64,000 nucleotides of DNA from RYN-230 sp963814645 (GTDB lineage Bacteria > Actinomycetota > Actinomycetes > Streptosporangiales > Streptosporangiaceae). Within the stretch, counting starts at the first letter, position 1. Each line of letters starts with the position of its first letter. Below the pieces are notes generated by a model that was given only the letters and a program-made list of their open reading frames with translations, was not told the DNA's origin and made no database searches. The position numbers and the translations under genes are program-made. The stretch is taken from positions 1,116,001 through 1,180,000 of the forward strand of contig CAWFDX010000004.1 of assembly GCA_963814645.1 (NCBI GenBank). The letters are read 5' to 3'. Shown here one piece after another: positions 52,019-59,481 of this stretch.

Positions 52019-53043
52019 CAGGACGTCCCTCCGGCGGTGCTGTTGAACGCCGTGTCCACGAACTTGCTGAAGTCCACGTGGCCAGGGATCAGCCCGGCCG
52101 CGGTGAACGCGTTGGAGACCTGCTGCTCGGACGCGACCACCTCGGGGGTGATCGGCACCGCGCGGGCCGCGTCGTCCTTGGCCGCCTTGGTCATGATGGC
52201 CACCGGCAGCCCGGTCGCCTTGGCCCACACCGCGGCCCAGGCCGCCTGGTGCGTGGCGGCCCAGGCGTGCGCCTGGGCGAGCAGCTTGAGGTAGTCGCGG
52301 ATCGCGGCCGCCTTGGCCGGGTCGGCCAGCGCGCCGCGGGAGGCCACCGTGAACGAGTACGGGCTGCCGTAACCCTCCCCGCTGACCAGCAGCCGGGCGT
52401 GGTCCTGGGCCTCGGCCTGCTCGACGAACGGGGACCAGATGTCCCACGCGTCCACGTGGCCGGAGGCCAGTGCGGCCAGGCCGTCGGCCGGCTGCAGGTA
52501 GTCCAGGGTGACGTCGTGCACCGTCAGCCCGGCCTTGTTCAGTACGGTGAGCAGGTGGTAGTCGGCTGAGCTGCCCTGAGCCACCGCGATCCGCTTGCCC
52601 TTGAGCTGGGCGATCGAGTGGATCGGCGAGTTCTTCGGCACCAGCAGCGCGGAGCCGAGCGGGTTGGCCTGGAACGCGCCGACGATGGCCAGGCTGTCCC
52701 CGCCCGCGGCGGCGAATACCGGCGGCGCGTTGCCCACGCTGCCGATGTCCACCGCGCCGCCGGCCATCGCCTGCAGCATCGGCGGCCCGGAGGTGAAGTC
52801 GGACCAGGTCACCTTGAACGGCAGCTTGCTGATCAGGCCGGCCGCGGTGAGCAGGGCCTGCGAGCCGGAGCCCGCCTGATCCCCCATGTGCAGGGTGACC
52901 TGGGAAACGTCGGTCGTGCTGGCCTTCGAGCCGCTGCTCGATGATGAGGAGCCGCTGCCAGCGCTGGCCGACGAGCAGCCGGCCGCGATCAGGGCGAGCA
53001 GGGCCAGGGCTGCGGGCAGCCGGAGCTTTCTGGTCATGGTCAT
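52018..53043 (-). CDS. ssuA: Sulfonate ABC transporter substrate-binding lipoprotein
   Basis: A 341-residue receptor of the SsuA/TauA type. The signal peptide has lipobox LIAAGCS, followed by a Ser-rich tether. Family features are MLQAMAGGAVDIGSVGNAPPVFAAAGG, LKGKRIAVAQGSSADYHLL and LASGHVDAWDIWSPFVEQAE. It starts ATG 53043, overlapping the ssuB stop (ATGA), with a second Met two codons on. It feeds the importer formed by the next two genes. Confidence 0.93.
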   Translation of the reverse strand: MTMTRKLRLPAALALLALIAAGCSSASAGSGSSSSSSGSKASTTDVSQVTLHMGDQAGSGSQALLTAAGLISKLPFKVTWSDFTSGPPMLQAMAGGAVDIGSVGNAPPVFAAAGGDSLAIVGAFQANPLGSALLVPKNSPIHSIAQLKGKRIAVAQGSSADYHLLTVLNKAGLTVHDVTLDYLQPADGLAALASGHVDAWDIWSPFVEQAEAQDHARLLVSGEGYGSPYSFTVASRGALADPAKAAAIRDYLKLLAQAHAWAATHQAAWAAVWAKATGLPVAIMTKAAKDDAARAVPITPEVVASEQQVSNAFTAAGLIPGHVDFSKFVDTAFNSTAGGTS

Positions 53044-53774
53044 CCGTTCACCTCCAGGGCGACGCCCAGCTCGGTGAGCAGGCGGGAACGTAGGTCGGCG
53101 AGGCCGGGATCGTCCCGGTCCCGGGGTCGCGGCGCGTCGATCCGGCCGCTGTAGGCGATCCGCCCGCCGGCCAGCACCAGCACGCGGTCGGCCAGAGACA
53201 GCGCTTCATCCACGTCGTGCGTGACCAGCAGCACGGCCGGCTGGTGGTGCGCCCACAGCCGGAGCACCAGGCGGTGCATGCTGATCCTGGTCAGCGCGTC
53301 CAGCGCGCTGAATGGCTCGTCCAGCAGCAGCAGGCTGGGCTCGCGGACCAGGGCCCGGGCCAGCGCGGCGCGCTGCGCCTCGCCGCCGGACAGGGTGAGT
53401 GGCCAGGCGTCGGACCGGGCGGTCAGGCCAACCTCGTCCAGCGCTTGGCGCGCGATCGTCCTGGCGTCGCCGGCCCGCAGGCCGAGCCGGACGTTGTCGC
53501 TGACCCGGCGCCAGGGCAGCAGCCGCGGCTCCTGGAACGCCACTGCGGCAGTGCCGTTCACCTGGAGCTCCCCGGCGGTGCCCGGGTCCAGCCCGGCCAG
53601 CACGCGGAGCAGGGTGGACTTGCCGCTGCCGCTGCGGCCGATCAGCGCGACGAACTCGCCGGGCGCGATGTCCAGGTCAAGCTGGTCCAGCACGGCCCGG
53701 TCGCCGAAGTAGCGGCTGAGCCCGCGCACCTGGACCGTGGCCTCGGTCAGGCTTCCAGCAGTCCGCGGCGCCAT
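53040..53774 (-). CDS. ssuB: Sulfonate ABC transporter ATPase
   Basis: A 244-residue ATPase. Walker A GRSGSGKST, Q-loop AFQEPRLLPWRRV (an SsuB/TauB hallmark), signature LSGGEAQRAALARAL, Walker B LLLLDEPFSALDAL and switch VTHDVDEAL are complete. ATG 53774 gives the normal N-terminus and overlaps ssuC by 28 bp. The frame is open well beyond the start in the upstream direction, but that part has no similarity. Confidence 0.93.
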   Translation of the reverse strand: MAPRTAGSLTEATVQVRGLSRYFGDRAVLDQLDLDIAPGEFVALIGRSGSGKSTLLRVLAGLDPGTAGELQVNGTAAVAFQEPRLLPWRRVSDNVRLGLRAGDARTIARQALDEVGLTARSDAWPLTLSGGEAQRAALARALVREPSLLLLDEPFSALDALTRISMHRLVLRLWAHHQPAVLLVTHDVDEALSLADRVLVLAGGRIAYSGRIDAPRPRDRDDPGLADLRSRLLTELGVALEVNG

Positions 53775-54757
53775 GCCAGCGCCCTCCTTTCCAGCAGCCG
53801 GACCAGGGCGTCGGTGATGAGCCCGAGCAGGCAGTACACGAGCAGCGCCACGAAGATCACGTCGTTGCGCAGGAACTGGGTCGCCTGGCTGATCATGAAG
53901 CCGAGCCCGGCGTTGGCGTTGATCTGCTCCGCCACCACCAGGGCGAGCCAGGCCACGCCCAGGCTCTGCCGCAGCCCGACCAGCATCTGGGGGAGCGCAC
54001 CGGGCAGGATGATGTGCCGGATCATCTCGGCCCGGGTCAGCCCGAGCGACTGGCCGGCCTCGGCCAGCTTGGCGTCCACGTTCCGGATGCCGGCGAACGT
54101 GTTGAGGTAGAGCGGGATCGCCGAGCCCAGGGCGATCAGCAGCACCTTGGGCAGCTCGCCGATGCCGAACCAGACGATGAACACCGGGATCAGCCCGAAC
54201 AGCGGCAGCGTGCGCAGCATCTGCAGCAGCGGGTCGACCGCGTTCTCGCCCAGCCTGCTCAGGCCGGCGATCACGGCCAGGACCAGGCCGACCGAGCCGC
54301 CCAGCACGAAGCCGATGGCCACCCGCTCCAGCGACACCGCCATCGCGCCCTGCAGCGTGCCATAGGCGGCCGAGTTCGTCGTGATCAGCGTGATCGCGGT
54401 GTGCAGCACCGTGCTGGGCGAGGGCAGCTTCTGCTCCGAGACCAGCCCGGAGCTGCTGACCAGCTGCCAGATGACCAGCACGGCGAGCGGGCTGACCAGC
54501 CGGTACCAGGCGTGGCGGCTGGGCCGTCGCCCGCGCCGGGCCGCCGCGGTGGCGTGTGCTGCCGCGGCCGCGCCCGGGGTCACCGCGGTGCTCGCTCCGG
54601 CGGTGCTTGGTCCGGCCGCGCCCGCCGGTGCCGCGGCCGCCGGCGCCGCGGCGGGGACGCTGTCCGGGGGCTGGCCGGGGCTGCTCTGCTGGCCCGTATC
54701 CGTGCTGCCCCCGGGCAGCACGGTGGGCAGCAAGCTGGTCGGTGTGTTTCCTGGCAT
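53747..54757 (-). CDS. ssuC: Sulfonate ABC transporter permease
   Basis: A 336-residue permease with six membrane segments and the coupling loop AEAGQSLGLTRAEMIRHIILPGALP. The core starts near residue 85 (YRLVSPLAVLVIWQLVSSSG). The first 80 residues are a low-complexity Pro/Ala/Gly/Thr tail that ordinary SsuC proteins lack. ATG 54757 has GAGGT upstream. It is the first structural gene after the leader peptide. Confidence 0.92.
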   Translation of the reverse strand: MPGNTPTSLLPTVLPGGSTDTGQQSSPGQPPDSVPAAAPAAAAPAGAAGPSTAGASTAVTPGAAAAAHATAAARRGRRPSRHAWYRLVSPLAVLVIWQLVSSSGLVSEQKLPSPSTVLHTAITLITTNSAAYGTLQGAMAVSLERVAIGFVLGGSVGLVLAVIAGLSRLGENAVDPLLQMLRTLPLFGLIPVFIVWFGIGELPKVLLIALGSAIPLYLNTFAGIRNVDAKLAEAGQSLGLTRAEMIRHIILPGALPQMLVGLRQSLGVAWLALVVAEQINANAGLGFMISQATQFLRNDVIFVALLVYCLLGLITDALVRLLERRALAWRRGLLEA

Positions 54758-54850
54758 GACAGACCTCGCTCGTGGCAGGGGAGCCGTCAGCGGCGCGCCG
54801 TGGTGCGGGCGGCGCAACGGTCGGCTGATCCGGTACGGGGTTGTGCCTGC

Positions 54851-54946
54851 TCAGCGCCGAGCAGGACGGCAGGCCGGGCACAGCGCCGTGGACTGCCGGC
54901 CCAGATCGACGTAGCGGCGGGAGACCAGGAGGCGCGGACGAACCAT
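54851..54946 (-). CDS. Cys-containing leader peptide of the sulfonate operon
   Basis: A 31-codon gene too short for ordinary gene finding. It begins MVRPRLLVSRRYVDLGRQST and continues ALCPACRPARR before TGA at 54851. The pattern LVSRR-VDL-RQ---LC is that of the actinobacterial putative leader peptides found before cysteine and sulfur genes. Its Cys codons fit a model in which ribosome stalling under cysteine shortage raises expression of the downstream operon. It ends 93 bp before ssuC. The mechanism is known for mycobacterial Cys-rich leaders; its use here is inferred. Confidence 0.85.
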   Translation of the reverse strand: MVRPRLLVSRRYVDLGRQSTALCPACRPARR

Positions 54947-54981
54947 GCCCCCATCGTTGGCTGAAATTCCTATAAAGTCAA
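54947..54981 (-). promoter_or_regulatory. Leaderless promoter of the leader peptide and ssu operon
   Basis: On the minus strand -35 TTGACT (54981-54976), a 17-bp spacer and -10 AACGAT (54958-54953) lie 6 nt before ATG 54946, so the message probably starts at the start codon. A hyphenated CCTA...TAGG repeat (about 54993-54968) covers the -35 and may be a regulator site. Confidence 0.5.
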
Positions 54982-55040
54982 TGGGTAATCTAGGATGTGA
55001 TCATCACCGCGGCCGCCTGCCGCGCGGAGACCAGGCACCG

Positions 55041-55085
55041 CACGAATGATTCATTCACGCGCACCAGGCCGCATGACTGAATCAT
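55041..55085. repeat. Second, degenerate copy of the TGAATCATTCA repeat
   Basis: 55041-55065 matches 32078-32102 on the opposite strand at 22 of 25 positions. A partner arm TGAATCAT at 55078-55085 pairs with ATGATTCA at 55046-55053. It lies in the non-coding gap 54982-55243, which otherwise contains only the palindrome at 55159. Confidence 0.65.
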
Positions 55086-55158
55086 CCATGTGGTTGAAGA
55101 TGAGGCGCTTCCCATCGGGCTGGCCGTCCGCGCCCGGGCCGCAAGGGCGCTGTCTGGC

Positions 55159-55212
55159 TTCGTGATCAGCCGATTGGTGCTGCCAGAGCGACAGCAATCG
55201 GTTGATCACGAA
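55159..55212. repeat. 54-bp near-perfect palindrome in the intergenic gap
   Basis: Arms of 18 bp (55159-55176 and 55195-55212, TTCGTGATCAGCCGATTG and its complement) differ at one position that can still form a G-U pair in RNA, around an 18-nt loop. It lies after the convergent end of the gene at 55244 and before the sulfonate promoter. Confidence 0.7.
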
Positions 55213-55243
55213 CGCGGGGGCGCGGCAGGGACGGGGGAGCGGG

Positions 55244-55828
55244 CTAGCGGGTGGGGGCGGGGCCGCTGACCGTGTCCAGGACGCGGTTCAGCCACTGGCG
55301 CAGTCCCTGCCGGGATGGCTCGTCCGGCTGGCCGGCCGCGGAGCTGACCAGGTGCTGCGCGGCGTCGAAGGACAGCGGGGCGGCGCCCGGGGGGATGCTG
55401 AGCGCCTCGTGCGCTAGCTGGTCGAGCTCGGGGTCGCCCTGGTCGAGCGCGAGCACGGTGGCCTTCTTCCGTGCGTCGTTCACCCGCTCCAGCAGAGCGG
55501 CCGGGGCCGGTTCCGCGCTGACCACGAACACCGTCTCACCCGGGCTGGCCTGCTCCAGCCGCTGCATGCCCACGCTCAGGTGCGCGGGAGCGCCGGGCGG
55601 CGGCACCCACCGGACCAGGGTGGCGGTGAGCCCGGGCAGGCCGGCCAGCCGGCTCTCCTCGTCCAGGTGCGCGGCGAGATGCCAGGGCTCGTCGTCGGGC
55701 GGGCCAACGACGAGCAGCCCACCGGGGGAACGGGGCCGCCGCAGCGCCCGGGCCAGTGCGCTGGTGCGCTCCAGCCAGCCGGACGGCGCCAGTACGGCGC
55801 GCAGCACGGCCACCTGTTCCGCGTCCAT
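55244..55828 (-). CDS. Conserved hypothetical cytoplasmic protein
   Basis: A 194-residue protein I cannot assign. It reads as a folded alpha/beta domain: LLVVGPPDDEPWHLAAHLDEE, TATLVRWVPPPGAPAHLSVG, ETVFVVSAEPAPAALLERVNDARKKA and TVLALDQGDPELDQLAHEAL. No signal peptide or membrane segment is seen. ATG 55828 is 45 bp from the divergent F420 oxidoreductase start, so the two may share a promoter region. Confidence 0.7.
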   Translation of the reverse strand: MDAEQVAVLRAVLAPSGWLERTSALARALRRPRSPGGLLVVGPPDDEPWHLAAHLDEESRLAGLPGLTATLVRWVPPPGAPAHLSVGMQRLEQASPGETVFVVSAEPAPAALLERVNDARKKATVLALDQGDPELDQLAHEALSIPPGAAPLSFDAAQHLVSSAAGQPDEPSRQGLRQWLNRVLDTVSGPAPTR

Positions 55829-55873
55829 CGGCCCATCGTGTCACGGCCCTGGCCGCTCTGGCAGGATCGTGGG

Positions 55874-56584
55874 ATGACCGCCGAGCAGGCTTATCCGGCT
55901 ATGACCAAGGACGTCGCAGAACTCACCATCGCGGTATTGGGTGGCACCGGCGATCAGGGGCGCGGGCTGGCGCACCGGTTCACCGCCGCGGGCACCCCGG
56001 TCATCATCGGCTCGCGGAGCGTGGACCGGGCGCACACCGCCGCCACCGAGATCGCGGCTGGCCTGGCCGGCCTGGACGGTACCCGGTCCATCCGGGGCAT
56101 GGCCAACGCGGACGCGGCTGCCGAGGCCGACGTGGTGATCGTCGCGGTGCCCTATGAGGGCCATCGCGGCCTGCTGACCGGGCTGGTCGGCCCGCTCACC
56201 GGCAAGATCGTGATCGACTGCGTGAACCCGCTGGGCTTCGACAAGCGCGGCGCCTACCCGCTCCGGGTCGAGGAGGGCAGCGCCGCGGAGCAGGCCGCGG
56301 CAGTGCTGCCGGGCAGCCGGGTGGTCGGCGCGTTCCACCACGTGTCCGCGGTAGTGCTGCTGGATCCCGAGGTGACCAGCGTGGACCTGGACGTGATGGT
56401 GCTCGGCGACGACCGGGAAGCCACCGACCTGGTCCAGGAGCTGGCCGCGCGCATCCCCGGGGTGCGCGGCATCTACGCGGGCCGGCTGCGCAACTGCGGG
56501 CAGGTCGAGGCGCTGACCGCGAACCTGGTCTCGATCAACCGCCGGTACAAGGCGCACGCCGGGCTGCGCATTACCGACATCTGA
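55874..56584 (+). CDS. npdG: NADPH-dependent F420 reductase
   Basis: A 236-residue oxidoreductase moving hydride between NADP(H) and deazaflavin F420. The Rossmann motif ELTIAVLGGTGDQGRGLAHRF, IIGSRSVDRA, VVIVAVPYEGH and DCVNPLGFDKRGAY, ending GLRITDI, are characteristic of the family. ATG 55874 is used; ATG 55901 nearer the Rossmann strand is possible. Its presence indicates that the host makes F420, as expected for an actinomycete. Confidence 0.9.
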   Translation: MTAEQAYPAMTKDVAELTIAVLGGTGDQGRGLAHRFTAAGTPVIIGSRSVDRAHTAATEIAAGLAGLDGTRSIRGMANADAAAEADVVIVAVPYEGHRGLLTGLVGPLTGKIVIDCVNPLGFDKRGAYPLRVEEGSAAEQAAAVLPGSRVVGAFHHVSAVVLLDPEVTSVDLDVMVLGDDREATDLVQELAARIPGVRGIYAGRLRNCGQVEALTANLVSINRRYKAHAGLRITDI

Positions 56585-56589
56585 GCCAT

Positions 56590-56636
56590 CGTCAATTCCA
56601 GGTTGACGATCTCTCGCCGTCAACCTACGATTGACG
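56590..56636 (+). promoter_or_regulatory. Leaderless promoter with two CGTCAA-N7-TTGACG operators
   Basis: Inverted repeats CGTCAA-N7-TTGACG stand at 56590-56608 and 56618-56636. The right arm of the first is also the -35 box (TTGACG 56603-56608). The -10 TACGAT (56626-56631) lies within the second, 17 bp away and 6 nt before ATG 56638. Binding would block the promoter completely, and the message should be leaderless. Confidence 0.75.
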
Positions 56637-56637
56637 C

Positions 56638-57372
56638 ATGGTGGCAAGCCCAGTCTCCCTCGATACCCTCATCACGTTCGTCAAGGTCCAGCGCCCCGGG
56701 GGGAGCGCCCTGGACAACCTGGCCGACGCGGCCGCGGTCGGCGAGCACCTCGGTGAGCAGGCCGACAGTCTGATCGGCCACTTCGTGGACCAGGCCCGGC
56801 GGTCCGGCGCGTCGTGGAGTCAGATCGGCGCCAGCATGGGCGTCAGCAAGCAGGCCGCGCAGCAGCGGTTCGTGCCGCGCGGCGACCCGGCCGGGGGCGG
56901 GCCGGTCCCCGGTGACTTCTCCCGGTTCACCCAGCGGGCGCGCGCCGTGCTGGCCGCCGCTGAGGACCACGCCCGGGCCGCGGACAGCGCGGTGATCGGC
57001 AGTGATCATCTGGCCCTTGGCTTGTTCGCCGAGCCAGACGGGCTGGCCGCGAAGGCCGTGGCGGCGCTCGGCGTCACCGAACAGCAGGTGCGCGCGGCGC
57101 TCGGCGCGCCGGACCAGCCCGAACCGGCCCCGGCGGACGACGCGGCCAGCCGGATACCGCTCGGCCCCGGGGCGACCGCGTCGCTGCGCGGCTCGCTGAA
57201 ATGGGCGCTCCTGATGGGGCACAACTACATCGGGACCGAGCACATCCTGATGGGGCTGCTGGATGAGAACGACGCCACCGCCAGCGCGCTGGCCGGCCTG
57301 GGCCTGACCAAGCCCGCGGTGAAGCGCGAGCTGACCAAGCAGTTCGCCGCGATCCAGGCCGCCCGCGGCTAG
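56638..57372 (+). CDS. Clp_N-domain protein with N-terminal helix-turn-helix
   Basis: A 244-residue protein. The N-terminal part (about 1-80) contains a helix-turn-helix, ASWSQIGASMGVSKQAAQQRF. Two Clp N-terminal repeats (PF02861) follow: FTQRARAVLAAAEDHARAADSAVIGSDHLALGLF and LKWALLMGHNYIGTEHILMGLL. There is no ATPase domain, so it is not a ClpC chaperone. The two operators overlapping its promoter suggest autoregulation by the helix-turn-helix. It may couple a Clp-type peptide or adaptor signal to transcription, which is inference. Confidence 0.82.
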   Translation: MVASPVSLDTLITFVKVQRPGGSALDNLADAAAVGEHLGEQADSLIGHFVDQARRSGASWSQIGASMGVSKQAAQQRFVPRGDPAGGGPVPGDFSRFTQRARAVLAAAEDHARAADSAVIGSDHLALGLFAEPDGLAAKAVAALGVTEQQVRAALGAPDQPEPAPADDAASRIPLGPGATASLRGSLKWALLMGHNYIGTEHILMGLLDENDATASALAGLGLTKPAVKRELTKQFAAIQAARG

Positions 57373-57391
57373 CGCCCCGGGACCGCCATCA

Positions 57392-57988
57392 TTAAACCCC
57401 GGCCAGCTCGGTCACCGCAGCATCCCAGGAGAACGAGCCCGGCGCCAGATGCCACTGCGCCATCAGCCCGTACAGCCCGGCGGTGAACAGCCGGGCGGAC
57501 AGCGCCGGGTCGGTGTCCGGCGGCCATTCACCGGCCTGCACGCCCGCCGTGATCAGCTCCTCGAGCCGCTGGTGGGAGCGAACGTCCCCGGCGCGGACGG
57601 TGGCGGCCACGGCCGGTTCGTGGGCGGCCAGCGAGCGGGCTTCCATCAGTACCCGGCAGGTGTCCGGCTCGGCTAGGACGTGCGCCGCGATCCCGGCCGC
57701 GATGGCGTGCAGCACCTGGCGGGGGGAGTGGCGGCCGGCCTCGGGCAGCGCGGCGATGGCCGCGTCGATCCGCTGCCCGGCGCCGCAGTCCCACTCCTCG
57801 TGCAGCGCCAGGAACAGCGCTTCCTTGCTCGCGAAGTACAGGTACGGGGTGCCCTTGGACACGCCGGCCTGGGCCGCGACGTCGGCCATCGTGGCGGTGT
57901 GGTAGCCGTCCCGGGCGAAGCAGGCCAGCCCGGCTGCGATGATCTGCTCCCGCCGCGCCGCCCGCGCCTGCTCAGCGATCTTCGGCAC
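57392..57988 (-). CDS. TetR-family regulator
   Basis: A 198-residue repressor with helix-turn-helix GYHTATMADVAAQAGVSKGTPYLYFASKEAL (about 28-58) and a C-terminal ligand domain. GTG 57988 is used and overlaps the DUF1707 gene by 17 bp. It is therefore expressed from the promoter at 58380 that contains a perfect TetR-type operator, which implies autoregulation. The ligand is unknown. Confidence 0.88.
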   Translation of the reverse strand: MPKIAEQARAARREQIIAAGLACFARDGYHTATMADVAAQAGVSKGTPYLYFASKEALFLALHEEWDCGAGQRIDAAIAALPEAGRHSPRQVLHAIAAGIAAHVLAEPDTCRVLMEARSLAAHEPAVAATVRAGDVRSHQRLEELITAGVQAGEWPPDTDPALSARLFTAGLYGLMAQWHLAPGSFSWDAAVTELAGV

Positions 57989-58310
57989 GGCGCACCATTC
58001 CGGCCCGCGCCCGGCGCCGCCGCAGCAGCATCGCGATACCGGCCGGCGGGCACAGGCAGACCAGCAGGCAGAGCAGGCAAGGATCCAGCTGGCCGGCCCA
58101 GTCCGGCGCAGGCGGCCCCGCGGACTTGGGCAGGTCGGCCGTCAGCTTGGCCAGCTCGGGCCAGGTGCGCGCACGGTATACGGCATGCACTCGGTCGCCG
58201 TGCTCGGCAGCCGTCAGCCGTCCGTCGGCAAACGCATCGGTCAGCGCCCGGGCGGCGTCGTCCCGGTCCGCATCCGAGGCCAGCACGGCCGGTTCGGCGG
58301 GCAGGTTCAT
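57972..58310 (-). CDS. DUF1707 membrane protein
   Basis: A 112-residue protein. The DUF1707 (SHOCT-like) motif LASDADRDDAARALTDAFADGRLTAAEHGDRVHAVYRA-type occupies about residues 11-55. A short Cys-rich membrane segment (CLLCLLVCLCPPAGIAMLL) and a basic tail follow. ATG 58310 has GAGGAGGGTGG upstream; the in-frame ATG at 58352 overlaps the -10 box and cannot be used. It is the first gene of a two-gene operon with tetR. Confidence 0.8.
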   Translation of the reverse strand: MNLPAEPAVLASDADRDDAARALTDAFADGRLTAAEHGDRVHAVYRARTWPELAKLTADLPKSAGPPAPDWAGQLDPCLLCLLVCLCPPAGIAMLLRRRRARAGMVRRAEDR

Positions 58311-58331
58311 CACGGCTCCACCCTCCTCATT

Positions 58332-58380
58332 AATGACTGACTGCTCAGTCATTTTAAATACGGAGAGTGTCCACGGTCAA
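58332..58380 (-). promoter_or_regulatory. Promoter and TetR operator of the DUF1707-tetR operon
   Basis: On the minus strand -35 TTGACC (58380-58375), an 18-bp spacer and -10 TAAAAT (58356-58351). A perfect palindrome AATGACTGA-CTGC-TCAGTCATT (58332-58353) starts inside the -10 and runs over the transcription start. Its form, TGACTGA-N4-TCAGTCA, is a common TetR-family operator. Confidence 0.8.
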
Positions 58381-58383
58381 TAG

Positions 58384-58672
58384 GGGGCCCACTCTCCACC
58401 CGAGATGCCCGGGCTGGTGTCCGGTTTATGGGCGCGACGGAAGAGTGTAAGTCGCCGCAACCCGTGCCCGGCCGCGCCCGGCGCGGGGTTGCGGGGGTGA
58501 GGGCGGCGGCCGGATGGGACGGCGGTCGGCAGCGGCGGCCGGGCGAGTGGGACGGCTCGGGTGGGAGGGAGTGCAGCCAGCGGCGGCCGGACGGGTGGAA
58601 GAGCTCGCAGCGGACGGCGGTGGGGCAGCGGCGGCCGGGCCGGCTTGTGGCGGCACGGAGCGGTACTGGCGT
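58384..58672. other. 289-bp GC-rich intergenic stretch
   Basis: The stretch is made of simple GGCGGCCGG-type sequence with repeated short motifs (GCAGCGGCGGCCGG occurs at about 58530 and 58627). Open frames here are by-products of composition. No gene or clear terminator is seen. Confidence 0.5.
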
Positions 58673-59383
58673 TCAGGAAGAAGAAGGGGTGGGGAGGACC
58701 TGGATGCCGGGGCGGAGGTGGCTGAACGCCGGTTCGTAGCTGGGGCCCTGCTCGGTGACCAGGGTGGTGTAGCAGGCCCGGCCGGCCGACGCGGCGATGG
58801 CGTACTGCAGGACGGTCAGCGACCGGCCGCCGATGCTGGCCTGGTCGTAGCCGAGCAGCGCGGTCCGGCCGTCCACCGTGGTCTGGCCGAGCTGGGTGTT
58901 GCCGGCGTTGGCGGCAGTGAACTCCTGCTCGCTCAGGGTGGTCAGCCCGGTGGCCGGGCTGGTGCCAGCCGGGAAGCCGGCCGGTGCGCAGTACAGCGAG
59001 GTGAGCGCCGCGACGCCGCCGGTACCCGGGGCGGCGACGTCGAGCGAGTCCGCGCTGCCGCGGCCTGGCACCACGGCCTGCAACTCCTTGGCGGCGGCCC
59101 GGCTCAGGCCCAGGTCATGCAGGGCGCGGTGGAACGCGGCACCCTGTACGGTCACCCAGCCGTCCGGGACGGCCAGGCGCAGGCCGTCGGCCACGGTGCC
59201 GACCATCTTGTGCCCGGCTGGCGGGGAATTGAGCGCGGTCGTCACCGGCTTGTTCACCGTCGCGTACATGGCCTGCTCGGCCTCGGTGGAGCTGCTGCCG
59301 CTGCCGGATGAGCAGCCCGCCATGGTGATCGCGGCGGCCGCGGCGATCACGGGCAGCAGGAACACGCGCGGCACCCGCCTCAT
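58673..59383 (-). CDS. Lipoprotein of unknown function
   Basis: A 236-residue lipoprotein. ATG 59383 follows GGAGGAG. Lipobox ITMAGCS and a Ser/Gly tether precede a mature domain with VNKPVTTALNSPPAGHKMVGTV, GLRLAVPDGWVTVQGA and CAPAGFPAGTSPATGLTTL. It ends with a Ser run. The pattern is that of surface lipoproteins common in actinomycetes. I do not recognise the family. Confidence 0.75.
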   Translation of the reverse strand: MRRVPRVFLLPVIAAAAAITMAGCSSGSGSSSTEAEQAMYATVNKPVTTALNSPPAGHKMVGTVADGLRLAVPDGWVTVQGAAFHRALHDLGLSRAAAKELQAVVPGRGSADSLDVAAPGTGGVAALTSLYCAPAGFPAGTSPATGLTTLSEQEFTAANAGNTQLGQTTVDGRTALLGYDQASIGGRSLTVLQYAIAASAGRACYTTLVTEQGPSYEPAFSHLRPGIQVLPTPSSS

Positions 59384-59481
59384 CCGTGCTCCTCCGCTAC
59401 CGTCCGCAGTCACTTCGCGGAAGCGATATTAGGTGCCCGGAATCGGGTTATGTGCCCGAATAGGCAATTGTGGCGGCCAGG

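Noticed and set aside
53774..54881. Long N-terminal extension of SsuB
   Set aside because: The open frame continues upstream only because it is a shadow of ssuC. The ATPase has a normal start at 53774.
58384..59311. Plus-strand open frames in the GC-rich stretch near 58.5 kb
   Set aside because: They arise from GGCGGCCGG repeats and from the shadow of the minus-strand lipoprotein gene.
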